From positions 1 through 64,000 of the forward strand of contig CANJIU010000046.1 of assembly GCA_947474365.1 (NCBI GenBank): DNA of 64,000 nt, written 5' to 3'. The translations under genes and the position numbers were made by a program. The stretch's first letter is position 1. Each line of letters opens with the position of its first letter. Of this stretch, positions 18,780 to 28,805 are shown one piece after another. The notes under the pieces are model-generated. The model was not told the DNA's origin. It ran no database searches and was given only the letters and a program-made list of their open reading frames with translations. The DNA is from Opitutia bacterium (GTDB taxonomy: Bacteria; Verrucomicrobiota; Verrucomicrobiia; Opitutales; Opitutaceae).

Positions 18780-20907
18780 GTTCGAGGGAAGGTTTGGTTT
18801 GCCGTGCGGCGCTGGCGGGATCAGGCCGCGGAAAGTCACTGGGTGTGGTGGGGTTGCCCTTCGTGCCATGAGCGAGGGGCAGGATGACTTCCACGATCGT
18901 GCCTTGGCCGGGAGTACTGTGCCAGGCCACCTGTGCCCCGATCTTCCGGGCACGCTCGCGGATGCCGACACACCCAAAATGCCCGGATTTCCCCAGCGTC
19001 TCGGCCTGGACGTTGAAACCGCGCCCATTGTCCCGGACTTGCATCGCCAAGTTGTCGGTCCGCGTGTCGACGTGAATCACGATCTGCGTGGCATCGGTGT
19101 GCTTGAGCGCATTTGTGACGGACTCTCGGGCGATCATGCGCAGATGGTGGATGCTGCTCCCGGGCAGGGGCGGAGGCGGCACGGCAAACTCGGCCCGGAC
19201 CTCGACCTCGCCGCTGTGCCGGGTGGCGATGGCATCAAGGGCGGTGGCGAGGTCGAATTCGGTTGAATCGCGGAGGTCGGAAACGAAGTTCTTGGTCTCA
19301 GCCTGAATGCGGGAGAGCAGGCCACGCGACACCGCGATGATCTGCCGGCCTTTTTCGTCGAACATCCGCGTTGCGGCGGCGTCGAGCCGCAGGCCGAGAC
19401 CAGTGAGATCCTGTTCGAGCGAATCGTGGAACTCCCGGGCGATGCGCTGGCGTTCCTCCAGCGCGGCCTCGGATTCGATCCGTTCGCGCAGCGCAGCGGT
19501 TTGCCGGCGCACTTGCCGGCGCAGGATTGCGATCCAGAGCATGGCGACGAGAGTGACGGCGGCGAGGACGGAGAGAACGCCCAGCAAGCGGCGCATCGTC
19601 CAGTGCGAGGGAGAGGCCAGCACCGTGATGTCTTCGGGCGAACGGATTTGGAGCACGACCGTCGCCGGCCGGGAACTCAGGACGACACTGGTGCTTGATT
19701 CGACCTCGCAGATGCCCGTGACCCGCACCTGCGATCCGAGCGACAGGTCCACATTCATCGCAGGCCCGCGGGCCTGCACGGCATGGCCGCCGCGCTGCAA
19801 GGCGAGCACCACTCCGTTTTCAGAACGGAAAAGATCGGTCAATACGGCGGTCACCGCGACCAGGTCGCCGTCCCGGGTTCCCCCCAGCAGGTCGGGGATG
19901 TCGATTTCCTGGGGTACGGGCGACGGGCCGGCTGCGCGCGCGAGCAGCCTTGCATCCACCACCGTGGCGCTGAACCGGCCCATTTCGGTAAAGCCTAGTA
20001 CGTCGATGCGATCCCCGACTTCCACGGTGGTGGGGGAAAAGAATCGCAGTCCGAATGCCGTCTGGCCGTTGCGCACGAACACGAGAACTTTCGATGGGCA
20101 GGCGGTGATGACGCCGTCGATGCGGATGCGGTGGTTGCCCTGCCCGGCGACCTGGAAGGTGAGCAGATTCGCCGCGGTGATCCGTGGGACGGCGGCTTCG
20201 GGGACGGCGGGCTCCAAGACGGTGATCTCGCTGTCGTTCCGGGTGCGAAGATACGGCTGTACGAGCTGTCGGCGCCGGTTGATGCCGCCGGCGGCCAGCC
20301 CCTCGACCCGAATCCGGCTGTCCACGATCGCACCTTCATCCTCGATTCGGGCGTCCAGCCACACCTCGATGATCCGGGACGCGACGTCGACGCGCAGCAC
20401 GCTGCGGCCTTCGCCGACCGGCGTCACGGATCGGGCGATGCCCTCAATCGCGACGCGCTGATAATGGTAGCGGCCGGAGGTGAGGTCGTCGTAGCCCACC
20501 GTCACGGCCGCCGGCAGCGGGCCGTGTCCGATTATACGATACGGTGCGAGGGCGATGCCCGGGAGATAGTTGCCCGGCTGGGTGCGGCCCGTGACTTCCA
20601 CGATGTCGCCGGGCCGCAGCTGGTCCGGTCTCTCGGGACGGAAAAAAGATCCGGCGGTTTCGTCCTGCAGGAAAACGGCCCCCGAGCCCTCGATGAACGT
20701 CACGGTGCCACGCAGCTTTGCCGCAAGCCCGGTCCTGGCCTCTTCGAACGAAAGCGAGCGGACTTCGATGGCCTGGGTGAGGACGCGCTCCTGCGCGCGT
20801 CCATCGCCTTCGGTCCCGAGGGTGGCGGCGATGACGAGGGCGAAGCGGGGTAGCGGGAACCTCACGAGGAAAAATAGCCGATGACGCCCGTCGGCCTCAA
20901 GGCGCAT
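18772..20907 (-). CDS. NarL-type sensor histidine kinase with OB-like repeat sensor (cassette A)
   Basis: This is a membrane sensor kinase of 711 residues. After a leader ending DGRAQ, the region to about residue 390 consists of repeated units of the pattern 'G-V-x(5)-G-x-FLQD ... LRPGDIVEVTG' (three to four copies, e.g. RPGDIVEVTG, VEVGDRIDVLGF, SLGSQVRVTGIC). They look like OB-fold domains and would lie in the periplasm. One TM follows (LLGVLSVLAAVTLVAMLWIAI), then a short coiled coil and the HisKA_3 motif RIAREFHDSLEQ (His about 494), then HATPase_c (N-box ESVTNALKH, G-box DNGRGFN). ATG 20907 leaves 52 bp to the DUF1501 gene. It pairs with the overlapping regulator. The ligand is unknown. 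Confidence 0.92.
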   Translation of the reverse strand: MRLEADGRHRLFFLVRFPLPRFALVIAATLGTEGDGRAQERVLTQAIEVRSLSFEEARTGLAAKLRGTVTFIEGSGAVFLQDETAGSFFRPERPDQLRPGDIVEVTGRTQPGNYLPGIALAPYRIIGHGPLPAAVTVGYDDLTSGRYHYQRVAIEGIARSVTPVGEGRSVLRVDVASRIIEVWLDARIEDEGAIVDSRIRVEGLAAGGINRRRQLVQPYLRTRNDSEITVLEPAVPEAAVPRITAANLLTFQVAGQGNHRIRIDGVITACPSKVLVFVRNGQTAFGLRFFSPTTVEVGDRIDVLGFTEMGRFSATVVDARLLARAAGPSPVPQEIDIPDLLGGTRDGDLVAVTAVLTDLFRSENGVVLALQRGGHAVQARGPAMNVDLSLGSQVRVTGICEVESSTSVVLSSRPATVVLQIRSPEDITVLASPSHWTMRRLLGVLSVLAAVTLVAMLWIAILRRQVRRQTAALRERIESEAALEERQRIAREFHDSLEQDLTGLGLRLDAAATRMFDEKGRQIIAVSRGLLSRIQAETKNFVSDLRDSTEFDLATALDAIATRHSGEVEVRAEFAVPPPPLPGSSIHHLRMIARESVTNALKHTDATQIVIHVDTRTDNLAMQVRDNGRGFNVQAETLGKSGHFGCVGIRERARKIGAQVAWHSTPGQGTIVEVILPLAHGTKGNPTTPSDFPRPDPASAARQTKPSLEHA

Positions 20908-20959
20908 TTGCGGACGTGCTTCAAACCAACGCCGGGGACAAACCGCGGCTTCGCTGCAA

Positions 20960-22249
20960 TCAAGCGAACAGAGGCGCGATCGGTTTACCCCCGTCGGTGA
21001 TTGGCACGGGGCGGGATCCGGCGCCGAGGTTCTTGGCGGGATCAATCCCCAGCGTGGCATGAATCGTCGCATGAAAGTCTGCGATCGAAACCGGATGTTC
21101 GACAATTTTCGCCGACAGATCGTCGGTGACGCCGTAGGCGCCGGAGTGCCTGAGGCCGCCGCCGGCGAGCACAAGGGAGAAGCTTTCCGGTTGATGGCCC
21201 CGCCCGCCGCCCGCGTCGAATGTTCCCGGGCGACCGAACTCCGTGCCAATGACAATCAGGGTCTTGTCCAGAAGATCCTTGGAAGCCAGATCGCTGATCA
21301 GGGTCGAGAAAGCGGAATCGAGTTCCCGGACGAGGGCATATTGGTTCTGATGGCCGGCGTTGTGGGTGTCCCACCCGGCCCCGTTGATGAAATTCAAGTT
21401 GTGCGAAACTTCGATGAACCGGACGCCGGACTGCACGAGCCGGCGGGAGAGCAGGCAGCGTTGGCCGAACTCGCCGCCGTAGGCCCGGCGGAGCGCCGCT
21501 GGTTCCTCCTCCAGCTTGAACGTCCGCATGAACTCCGGTCCGGCGAGCCGGAGGGCTTCGCGCTGCACCTCGGCGTAGTCCGCGGCGCCGTCCTCCGCTC
21601 GCGGTTGCAGCGACTCCAGGACCGCCTGGCGGCGCACCGTCCGCTCGGCCGAGAGATGTTCCGTGGGCGAGAAGCCGACCGGGCCGGTTTCCGTATCCGT
21701 CAGGTAGATATAGCCGTGCCGCGGCCCGAGGAATCCCGGCCCGCGGCTCACATTGGGATAGCCGATGAGCAGGTAGGCCGGCACCTTGTCGTAAGCCGCG
21801 CCGCGTTCGTGGGCGATGATTGAGCCAAAGGAAGGATAAGTGGTGCTGCCGCTCACCGGTCTTCCGGTGTGGATCAAATTCGTGGCGAGGGCGTGTTCTC
21901 CAATGTTGTGGCGGACCGTGCGCACGACTGTGATCTGCTCGGCCTGCCGTGCGCTTCCCCTCATCGGCTCGGTGAAGCGCACACCGGGAACGGCCGTGTC
22001 AACGATGTCGTAGTCGGTGCCCGGCGTGCTCGGTTTTGCCTTGGAGTTACCGCGCCGCTTCGGGTCAAACGTGTCGATCTGCGACATGCCGCCTCCGAGC
22101 CAGATGAAGATGCAGTGTTCGGCTTTGCCGCGGGGGAATACGCCGCCCGGGGCCGGGGCGGTGACCGGCGTGCCATTGGCGAGGGTCCGGCGGAGCGAGG
22201 TGGTGGCTGCGATTGCGGCGGCGTGTGTGAGGAACGTGCGACGATTCAT
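20960..22249 (-). CDS. DUF1501 protein, Tat-exported (cassette A)
   Basis: This is a 429-residue member of DUF1501, a family with an alkaline-phosphatase/sulfatase-like fold and no established activity. The N-terminus [18 protein letters not shown] is a Tat signal (NRRTFL), so it should fold in the cytosol and be exported. Core motifs include [52 protein letters not shown] and [15 protein letters not shown]. It lies 91 bp downstream of the PSD1 gene and 52 bp upstream of the kinase. Adjacent PSD1-DUF1501 pairs are a hallmark of Planctomycetes and Verrucomicrobia; a joint function is assumed but not known. The paralog is at 28806-30092. Confidence 0.93.
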   Translation of the reverse strand: MNRRTFLTHAAAIAATTSLRRTLANGTPVTAPAPGGVFPRGKAEHCIFIWLGGGMSQIDTFDPKRRGNSKAKPSTPGTDYDIVDTAVPGVRFTEPMRGSARQAEQITVVRTVRHNIGEHALATNLIHTGRPVSGSTTYPSFGSIIAHERGAAYDKVPAYLLIGYPNVSRGPGFLGPRHGYIYLTDTETGPVGFSPTEHLSAERTVRRQAVLESLQPRAEDGAADYAEVQREALRLAGPEFMRTFKLEEEPAALRRAYGGEFGQRCLLSRRLVQSGVRFIEVSHNLNFINGAGWDTHNAGHQNQYALVRELDSAFSTLISDLASKDLLDKTLIVIGTEFGRPGTFDAGGGRGHQPESFSLVLAGGGLRHSGAYGVTDDLSAKIVEHPVSIADFHATIHATLGIDPAKNLGAGSRPVPITDGGKPIAPLFA

Positions 22250-22340
22250 GAGTGGGGTCGGGCTGATTTTTGTAACGCCTCCCGAGGTTGGGAAGATACG
22301 ACGTCGGGGGCAGGGTTCCGGGCCGCTTCCAGGACGGTCT

Positions 22341-25298
22341 TCATAAAATCCGCGTCCATTCCGGAGCGTTGAGCAGACCCCAGAGGACGTCCTCGAAGCG
22401 CTGGCGCCAGTCCTCGGTCAACCGGGTTGTCGGTGGGTCGCCGCGCCGGGCGGCGGCGGCCTGCTCGACGCGCGCGAGATTTGCTTCGCTGCTCATGTGA
22501 TTCGACCAGGCGACATATTTCGGCCGCACGTGTGGGCCGGCCGCCGGGGCCGGGGGTGGGTTCGCTACAATCCGCGTGTCATACCCGGATTTCAGCACCC
22601 CTGCGCATTGCGCGCGCTCCTGCGGTGTCGGCGTGCGGGTCAGCAGGCGGAGAAAAAGGCGATCGATCAATTTTTCGACGGATTGGTTTTCAAGAACCAG
22701 TCGGGTGAGCCCGTGGTCGTCGCTCAGGCGCACGAGCCAATTCATCATCGTGCCGTTTGCGAGCAGGGCGGGCTGGAGCACGTTGGCCTCGACCTTGCGC
22801 ATTCCGCCGAGTGGATCGGGCCGTTCGGCGCGCCAGCCGAACACCTCCAGCACTTCCGAAACGACCTGGTTGCGCGGCAACGAAAGACTGGGACGGTCGC
22901 GTTCGTTGGAGGTAGACGCCAGCATCCAGGAACGGCGGGCAATTCCGAGATCGAGGGAGACGTTCATGGGCCGGGCGCTGTCCAGGTCGATGTTCACGGG
23001 CTCGACCAGGAAGGGTTTGCCCGTGGCCGCAAAAAGCGAATCAACCAGCTGTTCGGCTCCGATCCGGCGAGGAGCGGGAGCGGTGAACAGTGCGCTGGTC
23101 GCGCTGAGCTGCGGATCAACCGCCCGCTGGTAGGCGTGCGACGTGAGGATGAGCCGCGCGATCGCCTTGGTGTCATAACCCGAGCGGACAAGTTCGCGTC
23201 CGAGCCAACGGAGCAGTTTGGGATGGGAGACGGTGGACTTTTCCCAATCTCCCGGCGCCTCAACGAGGCCCCGGCCCATGAAACGTTCCCAAATGCGATT
23301 CACCATGACCTGCGAAAATCGCTCGTTTTTCGGAGCGGTGATCAGTGCGGCGACCCGGTCGCGGCTGTTGTCCGGCTGTTCGACCAGGGCGGCGACATCT
23401 GGCTCGTCACAAAACTGGGCGAACGGCCAGGCCGGCGCCACTTCCGAGCCGGGGAGGAGCGTCACCTCGATGAGCGGCTGGCGGCCGCCGGCCGTCAGGT
23501 GATCCATGGGCACGCTGCTGGAGGTCGGCACCTTGACCGGTTTCCGGTCGAGCATGGCGGCGAAGGCGAAGAGTTCCTTCTGCTTGGAGACGTGGGTCGG
23601 CGAGTCGTGGCAGCGGGCGCACTTCATTTCGACCCCGAGAAAAGCCGCGCTGAGAATTACGCCCTTGGCCGCGGCGGGAACATCGTTTTGCGAAGCGATG
23701 CCAAATCCCGCCGGTCCGCCGAACGACGCACTCCCTTCCATCCGAATCAGTTCGGTGACGAAGAGATCCAGCGGCTTGTTGTCGACGAGCGACTCGTGCA
23801 GCCACCAGCGGAACGGTCCGGTGTTGTTGAGCGTTGGGTTGATCAGATTCGGATTCTCCGCCAGCACGTCCAGCCAGTAACCCATCCCGTGATCGGCCCA
23901 GCGCGGGTCTTGCAGGAGACGATCAATCACGGAGGTGCGGCGATTGGGCGAGCGGTCGGCCAGGAAGGCGGCGATTTCCTGCTCGTCCGGAACCACGCCG
24001 ACCGTATCCAAGGTCACACGACGCAGGAACGTGAGATCGTCGGCGGGCCCGGTGAGGGCAAGGCTCTGCCGCGCGAACTGCGGCCAGGGTGCGCCCTCGG
24101 CGATCCAGCGCCGGAGCAGCGCGATGTCCGCGGCAGGCAGGGGATCCGTCTTGGCCGGCATCCTTTCCTCTGCGTCGGAACTGGTGACGCGCTGGATGAT
24201 CGCGCTTTCCGCGGGCTGATGCGGGACGATGCCCGGGCCGTCGCTCTTGCCGCCGCCCAACGCCGCTTCCCTCAGGTCGAGCCGCAGTCCGCCTTTGACC
24301 TTGGTCCCTTGGTGGCAGCTGTAGCATTGCGTCTCGAAAATGGGCCGAATGTCACGATGGAAGTCGACGTGATCCTCGCGTTGCGACGGTGCATAGTCGG
24401 CGGCCACCTCGGCGATGCGCGCTCCGAGGAAATGATCGATCGCGTTGTAGGCCGGAAAGCCGGCGGGAATCGTGGGAACCGGTTCTTCCGCGGTCATGGC
24501 AAGCCAGCCCCGGGCGACGTCGCGGCGGCGGTTCCAGTAGGCTGCCTGCCCGGCGCGCCTCGCAGCCCGGGCCGCGTTGTTCATCGCCGTGAGTCGCGTG
24601 CGCCGTTCCGCTTCATAGGCCGCCCAGCCCGCATCCGTGTAGCGTACCGGGCGTTTGTCCGAACTGAGCAACGACCAGGTGTCACTGCCTTGGAGCGATA
24701 CCGCCACAACGGTTTCGCCCAGCTCCGGGCGAAAGGGGGTCTTGCTCTTGGGTTCGCGGCAACCGACCAGCGTTTCAAGTACCACGCGGGTTGGTGCGCC
24801 CGAAAATTCGATCACGCTCCAAGATTCGCGGTTGCCCGGCGGTGCAAGCCGGAAATCCGCACCCAAATTAAGGTAATTGTCCTGCTCGTTGAAAAGAACC
24901 CCACCCCCTTGCGCTAGCAATTTCGTGTAAATTCGCGGTTGATCAAAGGGCGTCTCCAGCACCTGGATGTCGTCAATCGTAAGGCGGGCGGGTCCGCGCG
25001 ATCGCAGCAGGATGCGGTGTTTGCCGGCCGGGAGTTGCACAGTGGACGAAGCCCGGACCAGCGAGGGAAACGCGCGGTCGGCGCGGACGCCCGTGGAGAT
25101 GTATTTCTGGGGCAGCTCAAAAAATCCGAACGCGTCCTCCCGGTAACTTTCGGTCGGCTGCACCGCCGCCGCCGGCCAGTCGCCGTTGACGGGAATGTCA
25201 TTCTCGCAAATTTCAACCAAGACCGAGTCGGCGGCCCGCGTGGACGCGGCGAGGGCGAGCAAGAGGAGGCAGGGAAGAATGTGACGAAAACTAGCCAT
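22341..25298 (-). CDS. PSD1 protein: PA14-like / Planctomycete cytochrome c / DUF1549 / DUF1553 (cassette A)
   Basis: This is a secreted 985-residue protein with signal peptide [19 protein letters not shown]. Residues about 25-300 look like a PA14-type beta module ([21 protein letters not shown]). The heme site CYSCH follows (325-329) within a PSCyt1 domain ([41 protein letters not shown]). Next come DUF1549 with a second Cxx[11 protein letters not shown], and DUF1553 ([22 protein letters not shown]). Two CxxCH motifs imply two covalent c-type hemes. It is first in the order PSD1-DUF1501-kinase-regulator. The function is unknown; redox or glycan attack outside the cell is only inferred. Confidence 0.93.
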   Translation of the reverse strand: MASFRHILPCLLLLALAASTRAADSVLVEICENDIPVNGDWPAAAVQPTESYREDAFGFFELPQKYISTGVRADRAFPSLVRASSTVQLPAGKHRILLRSRGPARLTIDDIQVLETPFDQPRIYTKLLAQGGGVLFNEQDNYLNLGADFRLAPPGNRESWSVIEFSGAPTRVVLETLVGCREPKSKTPFRPELGETVVAVSLQGSDTWSLLSSDKRPVRYTDAGWAAYEAERRTRLTAMNNAARAARRAGQAAYWNRRRDVARGWLAMTAEEPVPTIPAGFPAYNAIDHFLGARIAEVAADYAPSQREDHVDFHRDIRPIFETQCYSCHQGTKVKGGLRLDLREAALGGGKSDGPGIVPHQPAESAIIQRVTSSDAEERMPAKTDPLPAADIALLRRWIAEGAPWPQFARQSLALTGPADDLTFLRRVTLDTVGVVPDEQEIAAFLADRSPNRRTSVIDRLLQDPRWADHGMGYWLDVLAENPNLINPTLNNTGPFRWWLHESLVDNKPLDLFVTELIRMEGSASFGGPAGFGIASQNDVPAAAKGVILSAAFLGVEMKCARCHDSPTHVSKQKELFAFAAMLDRKPVKVPTSSSVPMDHLTAGGRQPLIEVTLLPGSEVAPAWPFAQFCDEPDVAALVEQPDNSRDRVAALITAPKNERFSQVMVNRIWERFMGRGLVEAPGDWEKSTVSHPKLLRWLGRELVRSGYDTKAIARLILTSHAYQRAVDPQLSATSALFTAPAPRRIGAEQLVDSLFAATGKPFLVEPVNIDLDSARPMNVSLDLGIARRSWMLASTSNERDRPSLSLPRNQVVSEVLEVFGWRAERPDPLGGMRKVEANVLQPALLANGTMMNWLVRLSDDHGLTRLVLENQSVEKLIDRLFLRLLTRTPTPQERAQCAGVLKSGYDTRIVANPPPAPAAGPHVRPKYVAWSNHMSSEANLARVEQAAAARRGDPPTTRLTEDWRQRFEDVLWGLLNAPEWTRIL

Positions 25299-25840
25299 GC
25301 GTTTGGGTCAGTGGGTACTATCTGTAAGAAACGCCAGCGCCCGCGGCTTTTCACGCGCAGCGTTATGGTACTTTAGTGCAAGGGGTGGCCGCTTCGGTGT
25401 GAGTGGGACGCAGGACCCTCGTGGTGCCTTTGCCAGATCTCAGACACCCTGGCGTTCGCCTCGAAATTCTTCCTGGACCCAATCTTCTTCGCCTTACGCC
25501 CCGCAGAACAAGAACCGCCCAAGCCCCGGGTTTTCGGAAATACGCTCGCGCTTTCGAAAGGACCTGGACGCCCTCGTGCGCGGTCACTGCCTCCCGCGGA
25601 ACGCCGCAGCCCGTAGCCTGCGAAAATTGCGGGCGAATTCATGGGCGGTTTCTTGCCTGGCTGACCAATGTCCTTCACCAGCGAATGATGGGGTAGTGTC
25701 TAACCCGTGAGGGTGTCGCCCAGGTCGGGTGTCGGCCCGAGTTGGCCTCCGTTCGGATTCTTATCTCGATCGCGGAACGATCCGGGACACGAAGTAATGT
25801 TTGGCCAGTGCGGGCGGGCCGCCCGCGCTCCCGGGAAAAT
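25299..25840. other. Spacer between cassettes A and B; no gene recognised
   Basis: This 542-bp stretch separates the two cassettes. It holds the REP-like copy at 25810-25832 next to the cassette B regulator. The promoter for the cassette A PSD1 gene should lie in the first 100-200 bp upstream of 25298. Open frames of up to about 137 codons exist on both strands but none has a recognisable domain or start context; they may be decayed coding sequence. Confidence 0.5.
25810..25832. repeat. REP-like 23-bp palindromic element (copy 2, inverted)
   Basis: This is the exact reverse complement of the element at 14502-14524. It sits 8 bp downstream of the stop of the cassette B regulator, the same position relative to a gene end as copy 1 has after thrC. 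A terminator or mRNA-end role is plausible. Confidence 0.8.
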
Positions 25841-26473
25841 TCACTCCGCCATCTTCACGATGCCGCGCCGGATCGCTTCGGCGGTGGCCTGGGCGCGGTC
25901 GTTGACGTCGAGTTTTTCCAGGATGTGGCTGACGTGGCGCTTCACCGTGTCCTCGGAAATCGCGAGCGCCGCGGCGATTTCCTTGTTGGCCCGCCCGCCC
26001 GCGATCATGGCGAGGATCTCGCGTTCGCGCGCCGTGATCGCGGGTCCGAGCCGCAGCGCGTTCAGCCGCCGCGCCAGCTCCGGGAACAGGTAACGCCGGC
26101 CTTGGGCCACGGTACGCAGCGCGTCCAGCAATTCGTCGCGCGTGGCGGATTTTTGCAGGTAGCCCAGTGCGCCCGCGTCGAGTGCCGCCTGGATTTCGTC
26201 GTCGCGGGCGAAGGTGGAGAAAATCAGGACGCGCGCGTTCGTGTCGAAGGTCCGCAGCGCCGCGGTCGCGGCGATTCCTCCCATCCCCGGCAATTGCAGG
26301 TCCATCAACACGACGCGCGGCCGGTGCTGCCGATAGGCCGCGACGACCTCCTCGCCCCGCTCCGCCTCGCCGACCACCACGATCGAATCGTCCAGTTCAA
26401 GCGACGCCGCCAGCCCGCTGCGCACGACAAAGTGATCGTCGACAATCAGGACGGTGAGGGGAGGGACGGACAT
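25841..26473 (-). CDS. NarL/LuxR-family response regulator (cassette B)
   Basis: This is a 210-residue transcription factor and close paralog of the regulator at 18132-18779. The receiver begins LTVLIVDDHFVVRSGLAASLELDD. The phospho-acceptor is Asp58 in VVLMDLQLPGMGG. The LuxR helix-turn-helix is ITAREREILAMIAGGRANKEIAAALAIS. ATG 26473 follows the kinase stop by 2 bp. In cassette A the same two genes overlap by 8 bp, so the junction has shifted slightly since duplication. The recognition-helix region differs at a few positions (NISEFTVKRH versus AISEDTVKRH), which could separate the two regulons. Confidence 0.95.
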   Translation of the reverse strand: MSVPPLTVLIVDDHFVVRSGLAASLELDDSIVVVGEAERGEEVVAAYRQHRPRVVLMDLQLPGMGGIAATAALRTFDTNARVLIFSTFARDDEIQAALDAGALGYLQKSATRDELLDALRTVAQGRRYLFPELARRLNALRLGPAITAREREILAMIAGGRANKEIAAALAISEDTVKRHVSHILEKLDVNDRAQATAEAIRRGIVKMAE

Positions 26474-26475
26474 GG

Positions 26476-28557
26476 TCAGGTGGGGATGGTGTTTTCGTTG
26501 CGGCTGCGAGGGTGGGCGACCGGAGGTGCGTCGATCGTTGGCGGCGTGCCGCTCGGGAACGGGAGCCGTACCTCGACGGTGGCGCCCTTTTGCAGCACGC
26601 TGTGCCACGTGACGTCGGCTCCGATCTTGCGACCGCGCTCGCGGATGCCCGCGCAGCCGAAGTGGCCGCGCCGGCCTTCTGTGGCGATGGCGGCGTCAAA
26701 CCCGCAGCCGTTGTCGACGATCGTCATCGCCAGCGCACCGTCGGGAATCGTGGCCGAGATGGTGACATGCGAGGCGTGTCCGTGCTTCAGGGCGTTGGTC
26801 ACCGACTCCCGCGCGATCATCCGGAGATCGTGCACCGTCGCGGCGGGCAGAACCGGCAGCGGCCCGGTCGACTCGAACCTCACGTCCGCGCCGCTGTCGG
26901 CCGAGTGCCGCGCGGCGACTCCGGCGAGGGCTTTCGCCAGATCACCGGCCGCCTCGTTGGGATCCCGCAGATCGCCGATCAGGTCGCGCGTTTCGGTTTG
27001 AATCCGCGAGACGAGATTGCGCGAGGCCGCGATCAGGTTGCGGCCCTTCTCGTCGATTTCGCGGGTGGCCAGGGCATCCAGCCGCAGGCTCACGCCGGCG
27101 AGTTCCTGCTCGAGCGAGTCGTGGAACTCGCGCGCGATGCGCTGGCGTTCCTCGAGGGCGGCCTCGGATTCGATCCTGTGCCGCAACGCGGCGGTCTGGC
27201 GCGCGACCTGGATTCGCAGCCCGACGATCCAGAGCGCGGCGAGCAGCGCCAGGCCCGCGACGAGACTCAGCGCGACGCCCAGGCGGCGGGCGGTCCACCA
27301 CGGGGGTGATTGCAGCACCACGACGTCGTCCGCGGTGCGCGCGCGGAGACTCACGACGCCCGGGCGGCTCGTAAAACCAGAGCCGGGTTGGGCCGACTCG
27401 ACGCGGCAGACGGCCGTCACGCGCAGCAACGATCCGGTCGCAGGCACCGTTGTTGTCTCGGGGAAGTGCATCTGCAGCGTCCGGGTTTTTCCCTGCAGAA
27501 CAAGAACGGTGTCGCCATCGCTCTTGAAGGAATCGGTGAGCGTGGCCGAGACCGTCACCAGGTGCGCGTCGTGCAGGCCGGTCAGCTTGTCCAGCGTGTC
27601 CACCGGAATTGCCGCGGGGGCCGGCCCCGTTTCGCGGTGGAGGATTTCCGCGTCGACGAGTGACGCGCTGAAGCGGTCCATCTCCGGAAATCCGGAGAGC
27701 TCGAGGCGTTCCCCCGGATTCAGCGTGAGCGGCACGTCCAGCCGCACGGCGAGCGCGCTGGTCTCGTGGCGGATGAATACTTGCCCGCGGGGAAAGGAAG
27801 CGGTGACGACGCCGGCGATGCGCACGCGCCGTTCGCCGTGGCCCGACACGCGAAACGCGAGCAGATCCGCGGCGGAGACGAGCGGAACAGATCCGGCGTC
27901 GGAGGCCGGGTCGGTGATCGCGACGTCGTTCCAGTCGATCACGCGCAGGTAGGGTTGCACGAGCTGGCGGCGCTCGTTGATGAAGCCGGCCGCGAGCCCT
28001 TGCACGCGGACACGGCTGTCGACTGGTGCCCGTTCCCGATCCGGCGGCGCGTCGACCCGCACTTCGAGGATCCGCGAACCCATCGCGAGGCGAAGCAAAC
28101 TCCGGCCTTCCTCGACCGGTGCGAGTGATCGCACGATTCCCTCGACGGTGACGCGTTTGTAGTGGTGGCGGGCCGCCACCAGATCGTCAAAGGTCGCGGC
28201 GATTCCCGCCGGTAGCGCGGCGTGACGCAGGATTTGAAACTCGGCCGGACCGATCCCGGGGAGAAACAGCCCCATCCGCGTCGTGCCCCGCACTTCGATC
28301 TCATCGCCGGGCCGCAGGTCTCCGAGACGGCCGGGACGGAAAAACGCCGTCGACGTGGCATCCTGCACGAAGACGGACGCCGGCTCGATGTACACGACGA
28401 TGCCGCGGAGTGTGACCGGCATCGCCTGCTCGGCCTGCGTGAGGGAGAGCGAACGCACTTCCAGCGCAGTCGTCAGAACCGACGGCTGGGCGGCGGCGGA
28501 CATGGCGGCCAGGGCGAGGAGCACAATGCCCACGAAGCGCGAGGAAAGAGGCTTCAC
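26476..28557 (-). CDS. NarL-type sensor histidine kinase with OB-like repeat sensor (cassette B)
   Basis: This is a 693-residue paralog of the kinase at 18772-20907 with the same order: leader (VKPLSSRFVGIVLLALAAMSAAAQ), OB-like repeats (VFVQDATSTAFFRPGRLGDL with LRPGDEIEVRGT, LNPGERLELSGF, ATGSLLRVTAVC), one TM (LGVALSLVAGLALLAALWIVG), HisKA_3 RIAREFHDSLEQELAG and HATPase_c (ESVTNALKH, DNGCGFD). In the G-box the second Gly-context residue is Cys where cassette A has Arg. The frame is open up to ATG 28617, but that ATG lies inside a palindromic repeat. I therefore prefer GTG 28557, which gives a clean signal peptide. Confidence 0.9.
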   Translation of the reverse strand: MKPLSSRFVGIVLLALAAMSAAAQPSVLTTALEVRSLSLTQAEQAMPVTLRGIVVYIEPASVFVQDATSTAFFRPGRLGDLRPGDEIEVRGTTRMGLFLPGIGPAEFQILRHAALPAGIAATFDDLVAARHHYKRVTVEGIVRSLAPVEEGRSLLRLAMGSRILEVRVDAPPDRERAPVDSRVRVQGLAAGFINERRQLVQPYLRVIDWNDVAITDPASDAGSVPLVSAADLLAFRVSGHGERRVRIAGVVTASFPRGQVFIRHETSALAVRLDVPLTLNPGERLELSGFPEMDRFSASLVDAEILHRETGPAPAAIPVDTLDKLTGLHDAHLVTVSATLTDSFKSDGDTVLVLQGKTRTLQMHFPETTTVPATGSLLRVTAVCRVESAQPGSGFTSRPGVVSLRARTADDVVVLQSPPWWTARRLGVALSLVAGLALLAALWIVGLRIQVARQTAALRHRIESEAALEERQRIAREFHDSLEQELAGVSLRLDALATREIDEKGRNLIAASRNLVSRIQTETRDLIGDLRDPNEAAGDLAKALAGVAARHSADSGADVRFESTGPLPVLPAATVHDLRMIARESVTNALKHGHASHVTISATIPDGALAMTIVDNGCGFDAAIATEGRRGHFGCAGIRERGRKIGADVTWHSVLQKGATVEVRLPFPSGTPPTIDAPPVAHPRSRNENTIPT

Positions 28558-28601
28558 GATTGAGAAGGTAAGAACAGGCTCGTGATCGACTCTCGCAAGC
28601 C

Positions 28602-28649
28602 AGCGGCTTGAGGACAAGCCGCTCCACCTTGACTAAAGCCGTGAGAATT
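28602..28649. repeat. 45-bp palindromic repeat AGCGGCTTGAGG..., diverged copy
   Basis: The hairpin AGCGGCTT-GAGGAC-AAGCCGCT (28602-28623) is followed by CCACCTTGACT and, after a small insertion, GAATTC. It is related to the copies at 33188-33232 and 42861-42905. It lies upstream of the cassette B kinase, overlapping the first codons of its longest open frame. Confidence 0.7.
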
Positions 28650-28651
28650 CA

Positions 28652-28792
28652 GTTGAGAGTTGGTGGTTGAGAGTTGAGAGCAAAACCCATCAAAGGCGGG
28701 CAAGACGAGGGGTGAACGCCACTTTCGAGCGTGATAACGCGCAATTCAGCTCTGAAGATCGAACTCTCAACCCTCATCCCTCAACTCTCAAC
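28652..28792. repeat. GTTGAGRG inverted-arm repeat, upstream of cassette B kinase
   Basis: The left arm 28652-28680 carries GTTGAGAG units; the right arm 28764-28792 carries CTCTCAACCCTCATCCCTCA units. The spacer contains GGCGGGCAAGACGAGG...GAAGATCGA, which resembles the spacer of the 47306-47773 element, so arms and spacer together form one mobile or amplified unit. Confidence 0.75.
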
Positions 28793-28805
28793 TGCTTCTA
28801 CACGA

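Noticed and set aside
22497-24917. 806-codon plus-strand open frame opposite the cassette A PSD1 gene
   Set aside because: It is fully antisense to a gene with signal peptide, heme motifs and DUF1549/1553 motifs; its own translation shows no fold.
18132-25298. Cassette A considered as an anti-phage defence system
   Set aside because: All four proteins belong to signalling or exported PSD1/DUF1501 families; there is no nuclease, NTPase or effector, so defence is not supported.
25373-25678. 101-codon minus-strand open frame in the gap between cassettes, containing KKIGSRKNFEANARVSEIW
   Set aside because: I considered a transposase tail, but there is no DDE or HUH motif and no terminal inverted repeats, so no function is claimed.
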